Source: Methylopila sp. M107
GTDB lineage: Bacteria; Pseudomonadota; Alphaproteobacteria; Rhizobiales; Methylopilaceae
Reading direction: 5' to 3'
NCBI RefSeq assembly: GCF_000384475.1
Contig: NZ_ARWB01000001.1
Location: 4,144,123-4,208,122 of the forward strand
DNA: 64,000 nucleotides
Under the pieces are notes generated by a model. The model saw only the letters and a list, made by a program, of their open reading frames with translations, was not told the origin of the DNA and did not search any database. Positions 1 through 7,786 of the stretch are shown one piece after another (the first letter of the stretch is position 1; each line of letters starts with the position of its first letter). Both the position numbers and the translations under genes were made by a program.

Positions 1-632
1 AGGCGCATCGCGGCGACCACACCCGCGTCGTCGCTATCCACCTGCGCTACGGCATGATCCTGTTCATCGCCTCCGAGGTGATGTTCTTCGTGGCGTGGTT
101 CTGGGCCTATTTCGACGTGTCCCTGTTCCCGAACGAAGCTCACCAGTTCCAGCGCACGGAGTTCGTCGGCGGCGTCTGGCCGCCCAAGGGCATCGAGACC
201 TTCGATCCCTGGCACCTGCCGCTGCTGAACACGCTGATCCTGCTGACCTCCGGCACCACGGTCACCTGGGCGCACCACGCGCTGATCCACAACGACCGCA
301 AGGGCCTCAAGCAGGGCCTGTGGCTGACCATCATCCTGGGCGTGCTGTTCTCGGCGCTTCAGGCCTACGAATACAGCCACGCGGCCTTCAACTACTCGGG
401 CAACATCTACGGCGCGACCTTCTTCATGGCGACCGGCTTCCACGGCTTCCACGTGATCGTCGGCACCATCTTCCTCGCCGTCTGCCTCGCCCGGGTCTAC
501 AAGGGCCACTTCACGCCGAAGCAGCACTTCGGCTTCGAGGCGGCGGCCTGGTACTGGCACTTCGTCGACGTGGTCTGGCTGTTCCTGTTCGCCGCCATCT
601 ACGTCTGGGGCGGCGGCGCGCACGCCGGCTAA
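1..632 (+). CDS. ctaE: Cytochrome c oxidase subunit III, 3' part
   Basis: This is the C-terminal part of the aa3-type oxidase subunit III, an inner-membrane component of complex IV. The reading frame is open to the left window edge (first complete codon at 3), so the start lies outside. An internal ATG at 54 is not the true start, because family-typical residues ([16 protein letters not shown]) continue across it. Visible features are the conserved FPNEAHQF stretch, the WPP segment, paired THALIHND-like histidines ([10 protein letters not shown]), the [11 protein letters not shown] helix and the C-terminal [16 protein letters not shown] signature that ends most subunit III proteins. Downstream DUF983 and SURF1 genes form the usual alphaproteobacterial oxidase assembly neighbourhood. 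A strong terminator follows 36 bases after the stop, so the next genes probably have their own promoter. Confidence 0.97.
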   Translation, partial: AHRGDHTRVVAIHLRYGMILFIASEVMFFVAWFWAYFDVSLFPNEAHQFQRTEFVGGVWPPKGIETFDPWHLPLLNTLILLTSGTTVTWAHHALIHNDRKGLKQGLWLTIILGVLFSALQAYEYSHAAFNYSGNIYGATFFMATGFHGFHVIVGTIFLAVCLARVYKGHFTPKQHFGFEAAAWYWHFVDVVWLFLFAAIYVWGGGAHAG

Positions 633-667
633 CGCCAGCCTGAAAATCCCCATCTCTCGCTAATGGC

Positions 668-703
668 GGGGCCGCGGGCTAAAAGCCGGCGGCCCCGTTT
701 TCT
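668..703 (+). terminator. Rho-independent terminator after ctaE
   Basis: The arms GGGGCCGC (668-675) and GCGGCCCC (689-696) pair perfectly. After a one-base mismatch the inner arms GGC and GCC pair, with an AAAA-containing loop. A GTTTTCT tract follows at 697-703. It lies 36 bases after the ctaE stop on the same strand. Confidence 0.85.
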
Positions 704-754
704 TTGGGCTCGAATGAAGACCCGAACGCCTGAGCGTTTCAGATCGATCAATCG

Positions 755-852
755 CGTCATGGCCGGCGACAGCCGGGTATCCACGACTTGGAGCGTCGAG
801 CATCGCGGAACCAAGGAAGCCGTGGATACCCCGCGAAGGCGCGGGCATGACG
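755..852. repeat. Interspersed palindromic repeat, family A, copy 1
   Basis: An imperfect inverted repeat of about 98 bp begins CGTCATGGCCGG and ends GCGGGCATGACG. GGGTATCCACGACTT lies near the left end, and its degenerate complement GCCGTGGATACC near the right end. The same design recurs at 15930, 32554, 44655, 45134 (left half only) and 45251. This copy has diverged most in its centre and left arm. It sits between the ctaE terminator and the DUF983 gene, where a promoter for DUF983-surf1 would also be expected. Confidence 0.8.
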
Positions 853-883
853 TCGCGACTTCACATGAAACGACCATGATCTG

Positions 884-1258
884 ATGTCTGGACCAAACGC
901 CACCGCCTCCTCGCCCGCGCTTGCAGGCCTTCTCGGCCGCTGCCCCGCCTGCGGCGAAGGAAAGCTGTTCCGCGGCTACATCGCGCTGCCGCCGGCCTGC
1001 GACAGCTGCGGGCTCGACTACGGCTTCGCGGATTCCGGCGACGGCCCGGCCGTGTTCGTCATGCTGATCGCCGGCTTCCTCGCGCTCGGCTTCGTGCTGT
1101 GGTTCGAGTTCGCCTACGAGCCGCCCTTCTGGGTGCATCTGGTCGTCTCGCTGCCGGTGACGCTCGCGATCTGCCTTGCGCTTCTGCGGCTGTTCAAAGG
1201 CCTGCTGATTGCGCTCCAGTACAAGCACGATGCGGCGGAAGGGCGCGTGGATCGTTGA
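884..1258 (+). CDS. DUF983 zinc-ribbon membrane protein
   Basis: A 124-residue DUF983 protein. An N-terminal zinc ribbon of two CxxC pairs is visible (CPAC at residues 20-23, CDSCG near residue 39), followed by two hydrophobic helices (about 54-76 and 84-107). Members of this family are commonly encoded between cytochrome oxidase subunit III and SURF1 in alphaproteobacteria. A role in oxidase biogenesis is inferred from that position and has not been demonstrated in the sequence. The ATG at 884 has no clear Shine-Dalgarno sequence. The nearest upstream ATG (865) runs into a stop at once, so 884 is preferred. The stop lies 5 bases before the surf1 start, indicating co-transcription. Confidence 0.88.
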   Translation: MSGPNATASSPALAGLLGRCPACGEGKLFRGYIALPPACDSCGLDYGFADSGDGPAVFVMLIAGFLALGFVLWFEFAYEPPFWVHLVVSLPVTLAICLALLRLFKGLLIALQYKHDAAEGRVDR

Positions 1259-1263
1259 CCGGC

Positions 1264-2007
1264 ATGACGACCGACGCGCCGAAGCCCGGCCTCATCAAGA
1301 TCGGGCTTGCGGCCGCGATCGCGTTCGCGATCCTGGCCGGTCTCGGCACATGGCAACTGCTGCGCCTGAAGGAGAAGGAGACGCTGATCGCGCGCGTCGC
1401 CGAGCGCATGGCGGAGCCGCCGGTCGCGGCGCCCGCGATGGCGGAGTGGCCGTCGCTCGACCTCGCGAACTGGACCTACCGCCGCGTGACGCTCATGGGG
1501 ACCTACGACTTCGCCAAGGAGGCGCGGGTCTACATCAACCTGTCCGAGCCGCGCGGGAAGCTGAAAGGGCCGGGCTACTTCATCCTGACGCCGCTCAGGC
1601 TCAGCCAGGGCGGGACCGTGATCGTCAATCGCGGTTTCACGCCCCAGGCCGGCGGCGGCGTCGCGCGTGGCGACGCGAACGCCGACGTCACGGTGACGGG
1701 CCCGCTGCGCGAGCCGGAAGGCCGCAACATGTTCACGCCGTCGGACGAGGCCTACCAGCGGCTGTTCTTCGCGCGCGACCCGAAGGCGATCGCGGCCGAC
1801 CTCGGCATCCCGGACGCCGCGCCCTTCACGGTCGACGCCGAGGCGAGCGGCCCAGGAGGCCTGCCGCAGGGCGGCGAGACGCGCCTGTCCTTCCCGAACC
1901 GCCACATGGAATACGCCCTGACCTGGTACGGCCTCGCTGCGACGCTGGCGGCGTTCTTCGCCGTGTTCGCCTGGCGGACGCGCCGGGGCGGGGAGGATCG
2001 TCTTTGA
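1264..2007 (+). CDS. surf1: SURF1 family cytochrome oxidase assembly protein
   Basis: A 247-residue inner-membrane protein of the SURF1/Shy1 family, which helps assemble aa3 oxidase by handling haem a insertion. The classic layout is present: an N-terminal transmembrane helix (residues about 11-28) running into the GTWQLLRL motif, a periplasmic domain with YINLSEP, PGYFILTPL and VNRGF, and a C-terminal helix preceded by NRHMEYALTWYGLA. The ATG at 1264 is preferred to longer in-frame starts inside the DUF983 gene because it places the first helix normally. The stop codon (2005-2007) overlaps a TTGACA hexamer that probably belongs to the toxin-antitoxin promoter downstream. Confidence 0.95.
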   Translation: MTTDAPKPGLIKIGLAAAIAFAILAGLGTWQLLRLKEKETLIARVAERMAEPPVAAPAMAEWPSLDLANWTYRRVTLMGTYDFAKEARVYINLSEPRGKLKGPGYFILTPLRLSQGGTVIVNRGFTPQAGGGVARGDANADVTVTGPLREPEGRNMFTPSDEAYQRLFFARDPKAIAADLGIPDAAPFTVDAEASGPGGLPQGGETRLSFPNRHMEYALTWYGLAATLAAFFAVFAWRTRRGGEDRL

Positions 2008-2056
2008 CAGCAGCGCGCTCAAATCTCATATTCTGACCATATGGTCAGAATATGAG
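2004..2056 (+). promoter_or_regulatory. Promoter with 32-bp perfect palindrome (operator) for the Phd/PIN module
   Basis: Positions 2025-2056 are a perfect palindrome whose left half is CTCATATTCTGACCAT, with no unpaired base. It ends 8 bases before the antitoxin ATG. A consensus TTGACA (2004-2009) stands 17 bases upstream of CATATT (2027-2032), so the palindrome would cover the -10 and start region. Phd-type antitoxins bind such palindromes to repress their own operon. The assignment here is inferred from position and symmetry. There is no T-tract, so it is not a terminator. Confidence 0.8.
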
Positions 2057-2064
2057 GCCGGCCG

Positions 2065-2298
2065 ATGAAACACGTGACGATGGTCGAGGCGAAGGCTCAA
2101 CTCTCCGCCTTGGTCGCGGAGGTGGAGACCGGCGAAGAAATCGCGCTGACCCGGCACGGCAAGGTCGTCGCGCGGCTTGTGCCGAACCGGCCGCAGAGCG
2201 CGGCTGATTTCTTCCGGCAGCTTGCAGCCGGCGGCGGCCTGGATTTCGAGGCGCCCGAAGATTTGCCGGCGGAGCCCGTCGCGTCTTGGGATGATTGA
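2065..2298 (+). CDS. Type II antitoxin, Phd/YefM family
   Basis: A 77-residue antitoxin. The N-terminal Phd/YefM fold is recognisable from TMVEAKAQLSALVAEVETGE followed by IALTRHGKVVARLVP (residues about 5-40), the DNA-binding dimerisation part. The C-terminal tail (about 45-77) is acidic and proline-containing, as expected for the toxin-binding segment. It is encoded 3 bases upstream of a PIN-domain toxin and 8 bases downstream of a perfect 32-bp palindrome, giving the standard autoregulated layout. By family knowledge it neutralises the PIN ribonuclease and represses the operon with it. GC content matches the neighbours, so there is no sign of very recent arrival. Confidence 0.92.
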   Translation: MKHVTMVEAKAQLSALVAEVETGEEIALTRHGKVVARLVPNRPQSAADFFRQLAAGGGLDFEAPEDLPAEPVASWDD

Positions 2299-2301
2299 GC
2301 G

Positions 2302-2709
2302 GTGACGGGTCCGTACCTGCTCGACGCAAACATTTTCATCGCCGCATTGAGGGAACATCCAGCGGTGTTGCGGCGGATGGCCGAAACCTCCACAGATCAC
2401 TTCCGACTGTCGGCTGTCGTGCTTGGCGAACTGGAGTTCGGCGCGGAAAAGAGCGCCTATGGCGAGCGCAACCGAAAGCGTCTTGCCGAGATGGTGCTGA
2501 CGATACCCTTCGTGGGGCTCGATCGTGATAGCGTCCATAATTACGCGCAACTTCGCGCCTTTCTCGATCGGCAGGGAACGCCGATCGGCGCGAACGACAT
2601 GTGGATCGCCGCACAGGCGCTTTCGATCGGCGCGACGCTGGTCACCGACAATGAGCGCGAGTTTCGCCGCGTGCCGGACCTGAAGGTCGAAAACTGGCTG
2701 CGGGACTGA
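2302..2709 (+). CDS. vapC: Type II toxin, PIN-domain ribonuclease (VapC-like)
   Basis: A 135-residue PIN-domain protein, predicted to be an Mg2+-dependent ribonuclease toxin. The four acidic residues of the active site are visible: D8 (LLDAN), E43 (LGELEFG), D99 (IGANDMWIAA) and D116 (LVTDNERE). Length and motif spacing match VapC/FitB-type toxins. The start is GTG at 2302, 3 bases after the antitoxin stop, which suggests translational coupling. The pair lies between the oxidase assembly genes and a convergent carboxylate-amine ligase, a region that is otherwise housekeeping, so it is a small accessory insertion. The RNA target cannot be told from sequence. Confidence 0.93.
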   Translation: MTGPYLLDANIFIAALREHPAVLRRMAETSTDHFRLSAVVLGELEFGAEKSAYGERNRKRLAEMVLTIPFVGLDRDSVHNYAQLRAFLDRQGTPIGANDMWIAAQALSIGATLVTDNEREFRRVPDLKVENWLRD

Positions 2710-2715
2710 GCGGCC

Positions 2716-3840
2716 TCACGCCACGGTCTCGCGCCCCAGCATCTTCACCACGGCTCGCATCGCGTCCTCGACGCCCGAGCCGTTCGCGATCGCGTCGCGG
2801 AAGGCGGCGATCTGGGCGTCGGCGCTGGTTCCGCGCTCGATAATTCCGCGGGACGCAAGAACATGGTCGAGACAGCCGAGCGCCTTGGCGTCCTCGCGGA
2901 CGAGTTCGATCGCCTCGTCGAGATGCTGCTCGACGGGGATCGCTGCGCGGCGGCGGACGTCGATCAGGCTCGCCTCGACGCCGTGCTGCTGCACCAGCCA
3001 GATGTTCGAGGCGCAGACGCCGCGATCCACCGGCCCGACGCCGGCGTTGATCTCCGGCGAGCGGGCGAGGCGGCGCACCAGCGCGCGGTAGAGCGCCGTG
3101 ATCGACAGAACGTCGTCGAGCCGCGTGCAGCTGTCGCAGACGCGGAGCTCGATGGTCGGAAACCGCGCCGAGGGGCGGATGTGCCACCAGATGAAGCTGG
3201 CGTCGTCGACGACGTCCGCCGCGACCAGCAGGTCGACGTAATCCTGATAGGCGGCCGCGGAGGAGAAGATCTCCGGCAGCCCCATGCGCGGCCATTCGGC
3301 GAAGGCGGAGAGGCGTATGCCTTTCAGCCCGGAATCACGCGCCTGCCAGAAGGGCGAGGAGACCGACAGCGCGTAGAACAGCGGCAGGAACGGGATGATC
3401 CGGTTCATCAGTTCGACGCGCTTGTCCGGCTCCGGCGCCTCGACATGGATGTGGGTGGCGCAGATCATGGCCCGCATGGCGATGACGCCGAGTTCGCGTT
3501 CGAGCCGCCGGTAGCGCGTGTCGGGGCTCGGAACCTGGTCGCGGACCTTTGCGAGCGGATGAGCGCCGGCGGCGAACAGGGTCAGCCCGTGCTCCTCGGC
3601 GAGGCCGGAGAGCGCCCGGCGCATGTCGCCGAGGTTTTCGCCGGCTTCGCCGAAGTCGGTCAGCGGCTTGGTCTGGACCTCGACCTGGCCCTTGAGGAAC
3701 TCGTGGCTCGCCGCATCGACGCGTTGCGGCGCGGCCTCGTGAAAGGCGTCGGCGCGATCGGAGCCAGGGCTTTCGCCGGAATCCGCGTCGGCGAGGAAGT
3801 ACTCCTCCTCGATCCCGAAGCGGAAAGGGTGATCGGTCAA
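2716..3840 (-). CDS. Carboxylate-amine ligase, YbdK / glutamate-cysteine ligase 2 type
   Basis: An ATP-grasp-like GCS2 family enzyme of about 374 residues. It is related to gamma-glutamylcysteine synthetase but belongs to the YbdK branch, whose physiological substrate is usually uncertain. Seen: the N-terminal FGIEEEYFLAD metal/ATP-binding motif, HEFLKGQVEVQTKPL, CATHIHVEAP, FWQARDSGLKGIRLSAF and FPTIELRVCDS. A TTG start at 3840 (TTGACCGATCAC), preceded by GGGAG about 7 bases upstream, puts FGIEEE at residue 7. The longer reading frame to 3978 would translate a family B repeat and is not credible. The gene converges on the PIN toxin with 6 bases between stops. Confidence 0.88.
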   Translation of the reverse strand: MTDHPFRFGIEEEYFLADADSGESPGSDRADAFHEAAPQRVDAASHEFLKGQVEVQTKPLTDFGEAGENLGDMRRALSGLAEEHGLTLFAAGAHPLAKVRDQVPSPDTRYRRLERELGVIAMRAMICATHIHVEAPEPDKRVELMNRIIPFLPLFYALSVSSPFWQARDSGLKGIRLSAFAEWPRMGLPEIFSSAAAYQDYVDLLVAADVVDDASFIWWHIRPSARFPTIELRVCDSCTRLDDVLSITALYRALVRRLARSPEINAGVGPVDRGVCASNIWLVQQHGVEASLIDVRRRAAIPVEQHLDEAIELVREDAKALGCLDHVLASRGIIERGTSADAQIAAFRDAIANGSGVEDAMRAVVKMLGRETVA

Positions 3841-3862
3841 CCGGCTGCTCCCGTGACGCTTC

Positions 3863-3910
3863 CGGACCCGCTCTCTCCTTGCGGGAGAGGGTAAGGATGA
3901 GGGGTCCGCC
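3863..3910. repeat. Family B CTCTCC repeat between ligase and thrC
   Basis: Hairpin sequence CTCTCTCCTTGCGGGAGAGG with the tail GGTAAGGATGAGGGG, lying inside an outer GGACCC/GGGTCC pair (3864-3907). Similar units recur at 5504-5822, 10765-10921, 38059-38255 and 54710-54843. The rest of the divergent gap up to the thrC ATG at 4065 shows no gene. Confidence 0.7.
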
Positions 3911-4064
3911 TCAGAATATGGCGCTGCGGACGCCCGTCGAGCGCGACGATCTGCTGTGTCGGCGCGGTCGCACGGCATTCGCCCCGCTCTCCAGCTTGCG
4001 ACGCAGGCGCCACGCGCCTAGTTTGGCCGACCATCCGCGACCCCGACGAGATTCCGCGCCGCCC

Positions 4065-5483
4065 ATGCCCCTTGCTTACGTCTCGACCCGCGGAGAAGCG
4101 CCGAAACTCGGCTTCGCCGACGCGATGCTGGCGGGCCTCGCGCGCGACGGCGGGCTCTACGTGCCGGAAAGCTGGCCGACGCTGTCGGACGAGACCATCG
4201 CGGGCTTCGCCGGCCGCTCTTACGCCGAGGTCGCGGAAGCCGTCATCGCGCCCTATGTCGGCGACGCCGTCGCGCCCGAAAAGCTGCGCGAGATGATCGA
4301 GGAGGCCTATGCGGTCTTCCGCCATCCAGCCGTCACGCCGCTGGTCCAGACGGCGCCGAACCGCTTCGTGCTGGAGCTGTTCCACGGCCCCACCATCGCG
4401 TTCAAGGACGTCGCCATGCAGCTGCTCGCGCGGCTGATGGACCATGTTCTGGCAGAGCGGGGCCTGCGCACCACGATCGTCGGCGCGACCTCCGGCGACA
4501 CCGGCGGCGCCGCGATCGAGGCGTTCCGTGGCCGCGACCGCGCCGACGTCTTCATCCTGATGCCGCACGGCAAGGTCTCGGAGGTCCAGCGCCGCCAGAT
4601 GACGACCGCGCCGGACGCCAATGTCCACGCCGTCGCGGTCGACGGCTCGTTCGACGACTGCCAGGCGCTGGTGAAGGCCGCGTTCAACCATCACGCCTTC
4701 CGCGACCGGCTCGCGCTCGGGGGCGTGAACTCGATCAACTGGGCGCGGGTGCTGGCCCAGACCGTCTATTATTTCGTCGCCGCCGCGGCGCTCGGGGCCC
4801 CGAGCCGGAAGATCGACTTCGTGGTCCCGACCGGCAATTTCGGCGACGTGTTCGCCGGCTATGTCGCGAAGAAGATGGGGCTGCCCATCGGCCGGCTGGT
4901 GGTCGCCACCAACGTCAATGACATTCTGGCGCGCACGCTCGAGACCGGGCGTTACGAGGTGCGCGGCGTGACGCCGACCTCCTCGCCCTCAATGGACATC
5001 CAGGTCTCGTCCAATTTCGAGCGGCTGCTTTTCGACGCGTCGGGACGCGACGCGGCCGTGGTGCGGGGCGCGATGGCGTCGCTCTCGCAGTCCGGCGCCT
5101 TCACGCTGGACGCCGCGACGCTTGAAGCGATCCGCGCCGATTTCGACGCCGGCCGCGCCGACGAGGCGGCGGTCGCCGAGACCATCGGGCGGGTGCGGCG
5201 CGAGACCGGCTACCTGCTTGACCCGCACACGGCGGTCGGCGTCGCCGTCGCCGAGCAGGCCGGCCTCGACCCCAAGACGCCGACGGTCGTGCTCGCCACC
5301 GCGCATCCCGCAAAGTTCCCGGACGCGGTCGAGGCGGCGTCGGGCGTGCGGCCGGAGCTGCCGGCGCATCTCAGCGAAATCATGTCCGCGCCGGAGCGCA
5401 TCAACCAGCTGCCGAACGATCTTTCCGAGCTGGAGGCCTTCGTGGAGAAGCGCGCCCGCATCAATCGGGACGCCGCCGCGTGA
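4065..5483 (+). CDS. thrC: Threonine synthase
   Basis: A 472-residue PLP enzyme that converts O-phosphohomoserine to threonine in the cytoplasm, the last step of threonine biosynthesis. Seen: N-terminal VSTRGEAPKLGFADAMLAGLARDGGLYVPE typical of the long bacterial/fungal ThrC class, the PLP lysine in AFKDVAMQLL (K114), the phosphate loop GATSGDTGGAAIEAF, VPTGNFGDVFAGYVAKKMGLP, and TPTSSPSMDIQVSSNFERLLF. The ATG at 4065 begins MPLAYVSTRG, exactly where family members start. Longer frames upstream run through repeat sequence. An M16 peptidase gene follows downstream, the usual alphaproteobacterial order, but here 367 bases of repeats separate the two. Confidence 0.97.
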   Translation: MPLAYVSTRGEAPKLGFADAMLAGLARDGGLYVPESWPTLSDETIAGFAGRSYAEVAEAVIAPYVGDAVAPEKLREMIEEAYAVFRHPAVTPLVQTAPNRFVLELFHGPTIAFKDVAMQLLARLMDHVLAERGLRTTIVGATSGDTGGAAIEAFRGRDRADVFILMPHGKVSEVQRRQMTTAPDANVHAVAVDGSFDDCQALVKAAFNHHAFRDRLALGGVNSINWARVLAQTVYYFVAAAALGAPSRKIDFVVPTGNFGDVFAGYVAKKMGLPIGRLVVATNVNDILARTLETGRYEVRGVTPTSSPSMDIQVSSNFERLLFDASGRDAAVVRGAMASLSQSGAFTLDAATLEAIRADFDAGRADEAAVAETIGRVRRETGYLLDPHTAVGVAVAEQAGLDPKTPTVVLATAHPAKFPDAVEAASGVRPELPAHLSEIMSAPERINQLPNDLSELEAFVEKRARINRDAAA

Positions 5484-5850
5484 GCGGGGTGACGGCGAAG
5501 CTCGCCCTTCCCCCCTCCCCCCTGAGGGGAGGGGTCGGGGGTGGGGGTGCGGGCGGCGCCCTTAGCGGTTCTGTCTCGGCCGTCCAGTTCTTATTGAGAT
5601 CGCGCCGCCGTCACCCCCACCCTTACCCTCCCCTCAAGGGGGAGGGGGGCGTCCGACCTCGCATCTCTTCCTTCTCCCCTTGCGGGAGAAGGTGGTCGGC
5701 GGCGCCAGCCGCCGGTCGGATGAGGGGGCGGTTCAGGATGGAGCTCGACGCTCACGCTCGGAGACTTATCCTGAGCCGCCCCCTCACCCCGACCCTCTCC
5801 CGCGAGGGGAGAGGGGGAAGGCAGCGTCGCGTTTCTTCAGGTCCCCGCTC
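5484..5850. repeat. Cluster of four family B repeats between thrC and the M16 gene
   Basis: No gene is visible in these 367 bases. They hold GC-rich hairpin repeats at about 5504-5550 (CCCTCCCCCCTGAGGGGAGG), 5611-5655 (its inverted partner, CCCTCCCCTCAAGGGGGAGG), 5669-5728 (CTTCTCCCCTTGCGGGAGAAG with GATGAGGGG tail) and 5771-5822 (CCCTCACCCCGACCCTCTCC). Alternating orientation would let neighbours pair into larger structures. The last copy ends about 30 bases before the M16 start codon. Confidence 0.75.
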
Positions 5851-7128
5851 ATGAGCGCGCGGTCCACCACACTGCCGTCCGGCCTCACCGTCATCACCGA
5901 CGCGATGCCGGAGCTCGGCACCGCGGCGCTCGGGATCACGTTCGGGGCGGGCGCGCGCTCGGAACTCGACGGCGAGCACGGCGTCGCGCATCTGCTCGAG
6001 CACATGGCGTTCAAGGGAACGGCGCGTCGCTCGGCGCAGGAGATCTCGGAGGAGATCGAGCAGGTCGGCGGCGACCTCAACGCCGCGACCGGCTCCGAGC
6101 AGACCTCCTACACGGCGCGGGTTCTGGCGGAGGACGTCGCGCTCGCGCTCGACGTGCTGGCCGACATCGTGATCGAGCCGGCGTTCGACGCGCAGGAGCT
6201 GAAGCGCGAGCGCAACGTCATCCTGCAGGAGATCGCGGGCGTCGAGGACACGCCCGACGACGTGGTGTTCGACTGGCTGCAGGAAACCGCGTTCCCGGCC
6301 CAGACGCTCGGGCGCTCGATTCTCGGCACGCCGAAATCCGTCAAGGCGCTGGACGAGACCGCGATCCGCGGCTTCCGCGACCGCTGCTACCGCGCAAGCG
6401 ACGCCGTGGTGACGGCGGCCGGCGCCGTCGACCACGACATGGTCGTGCGCGAGGCGGAAGCGCGCTTCGCCGGCCTCAACGCCGGCGACGGACCGGCGCC
6501 CGTGAAGGCCGCCTATGTGGGCGGCGACAAGCGCGAGAAGCGCAACATCGAGCAGTTGCACGTCACGCTCGCCTTCGAGGGCTACGCCTTCGACGCCGAG
6601 GAGGCCTATGCGGCGCAGGTCTTCGCCAATGTGGTGGGCGGCGGCATGTCGTCGAGACTGTTCCAGGAGATCCGCGAGAAGCGCGGCCTCGTCTATTCGA
6701 TCAACGCGTTCCACTGGTCCTATGCCGACGTCGGCCTGTTCGGCGTCTATGCGGGGCTGAGCGGCGACGACGCGGCCGACATCCTGCCGGTCTCGATCGA
6801 CGCGCTGCTGGAGGCGGCTGACGGTCTCGACGAGCGCGAGCTCGCGCGGGCGCAGGCGCAGATGAAGGCCGGGCTGCTGATGTCGCTCGAAATGCCCTCG
6901 GCGCGCGCCGATCACCATGCCCGCCACCATCTCGCCTATGGACGCCCGCTCGACGTCGCCGAGACGGTGGCGAAGATCGAGGCCGTGACGGTCATGACCG
7001 CCCGCGCGGCGGGGCGGGCGCTGCTCTCCTCCGCCCCCTCGATCGCGGCGATCGGCCCGATCAAGCGCCTCACCCCGCCGGAGCGGGTTCGCGAACGGCT
7101 CGGCCCCGGCCGGGCCACGGCCGCCTGA
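5851..7128 (+). CDS. M16 family zinc peptidase, processing-peptidase type
   Basis: A 425-residue peptidase homologous to the beta subunit of the mitochondrial processing peptidase. Seen: the inverted zinc motif HxxEH in HLLEHMAFKG (H47, E50, H51), LNAATGSEQTSYTARVL, the NVILQEIAGVEDTPDD segment containing the distal glutamate ligand, and the C-terminal half with VVGGGMSSRLFQEIREKRGLVYS (the R/Y substrate-binding motif). It should be a cytoplasmic, single-chain dimeric peptidase. The ATG at 5851 matches the family N-terminus (TTLPSGLTVITDAMP). It follows thrC as in many alphaproteobacteria and is 10 bases upstream of an acetyltransferase gene, likely one operon. Confidence 0.95.
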   Translation: MSARSTTLPSGLTVITDAMPELGTAALGITFGAGARSELDGEHGVAHLLEHMAFKGTARRSAQEISEEIEQVGGDLNAATGSEQTSYTARVLAEDVALALDVLADIVIEPAFDAQELKRERNVILQEIAGVEDTPDDVVFDWLQETAFPAQTLGRSILGTPKSVKALDETAIRGFRDRCYRASDAVVTAAGAVDHDMVVREAEARFAGLNAGDGPAPVKAAYVGGDKREKRNIEQLHVTLAFEGYAFDAEEAYAAQVFANVVGGGMSSRLFQEIREKRGLVYSINAFHWSYADVGLFGVYAGLSGDDAADILPVSIDALLEAADGLDERELARAQAQMKAGLLMSLEMPSARADHHARHHLAYGRPLDVAETVAKIEAVTVMTARAAGRALLSSAPSIAAIGPIKRLTPPERVRERLGPGRATAA

Positions 7129-7138
7129 GGCGCCCGCG

Positions 7139-7723
7139 ATGGCGTTCTTCCGCTCGCTGTCGGCCGTCGAATCCGTCCCGGTGCTCACCGGCGACGGCGT
7201 CTTCCTGCGCACGCCCCAGATGGCCGACTTCCCGGCCTGGTCGAGCCTGCGCGAGGAAAGCCGCGGCTTCCTGCAGCCCTGGGAGCCTACCTGGCCGCCC
7301 GACGACGTCTCGCGCCTCGCCTTCCGCCGCCGCATCAAGCGCTATGTCCGCGAGCTCGAGGCCGACCAGTCCTATCCGTTCTTCGTGTTCAGGACGGACG
7401 GCGCGCTGGTCGGCGGCGTCACGATCAGCCAGATCAGGCGCGGGGTATCGCAGACCTGCTCGCTCGGCTACTGGATGGGCAGGCCGCACGCCGGACAGGG
7501 GCGCATGACGGCCGCGGTCCGGGCGGTCGCGCCGTTCGCGTTCGACACCTTGAAACTGCGCCGCGTCGAGGCGGCGTGCCTGCCGCACAACGCAGCCTCG
7601 ATCCGGCTGCTCGAGAAAACCGGGTTCCGGCGCGAGGGGCTCGCCCGCGAATTCCTGTGCATCGACGGCCGATGGCAGGATCACCTCCTCTACGCGCTTC
7701 TTCGCGCGGACATCGTCGGCTAA
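7139..7723 (+). CDS. GNAT N-acetyltransferase, RimJ/RimL-like
   Basis: A 194-residue GCN5-related acetyltransferase of the RimJ/RimL group, which acetylate protein N-termini or small molecules with acetyl-CoA. Seen: VFLRTPQMADFPAWSSLREESRGFLQPWEP at the N-terminus, the motif A region LGYWMGRPHAGQGRMTAAVRAV (Q/R-x-x-G-x-G/A-like acetyl-CoA loop), then LRRVEAACLPHNAASIRLLEKTGFRREGLAREFLCIDGRWQDHLLYALL, the standard C-terminal block. ATG at 7139 follows the M16 stop by 10 bases. This gene order (thrC, M16 peptidase, RimJ-like) is common in the group, but the exact substrate is not deducible. Confidence 0.93.
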   Translation: MAFFRSLSAVESVPVLTGDGVFLRTPQMADFPAWSSLREESRGFLQPWEPTWPPDDVSRLAFRRRIKRYVRELEADQSYPFFVFRTDGALVGGVTISQIRRGVSQTCSLGYWMGRPHAGQGRMTAAVRAVAPFAFDTLKLRRVEAACLPHNAASIRLLEKTGFRREGLAREFLCIDGRWQDHLLYALLRADIVG

Positions 7724-7786
7724 CGTGCCGCTGCATTCATGAGAGCCGAACGCGTTCGGCCAGTTGCTCGGGGGAGGGTTGAGGCG

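Noticed and set aside
3841-3978. N-terminal extension of the carboxylate-amine ligase to an ATG at 3978
   Set aside because: The added residues come from a family B repeat. The family motif FGIEEE lies directly after the TTG at 3840, which has a good ribosome site.
5504-5822. CRISPR-like array from closely spaced repeats
   Set aside because: The units differ in sequence and orientation, spacing is irregular, they are self-complementary, and no cas gene is present.
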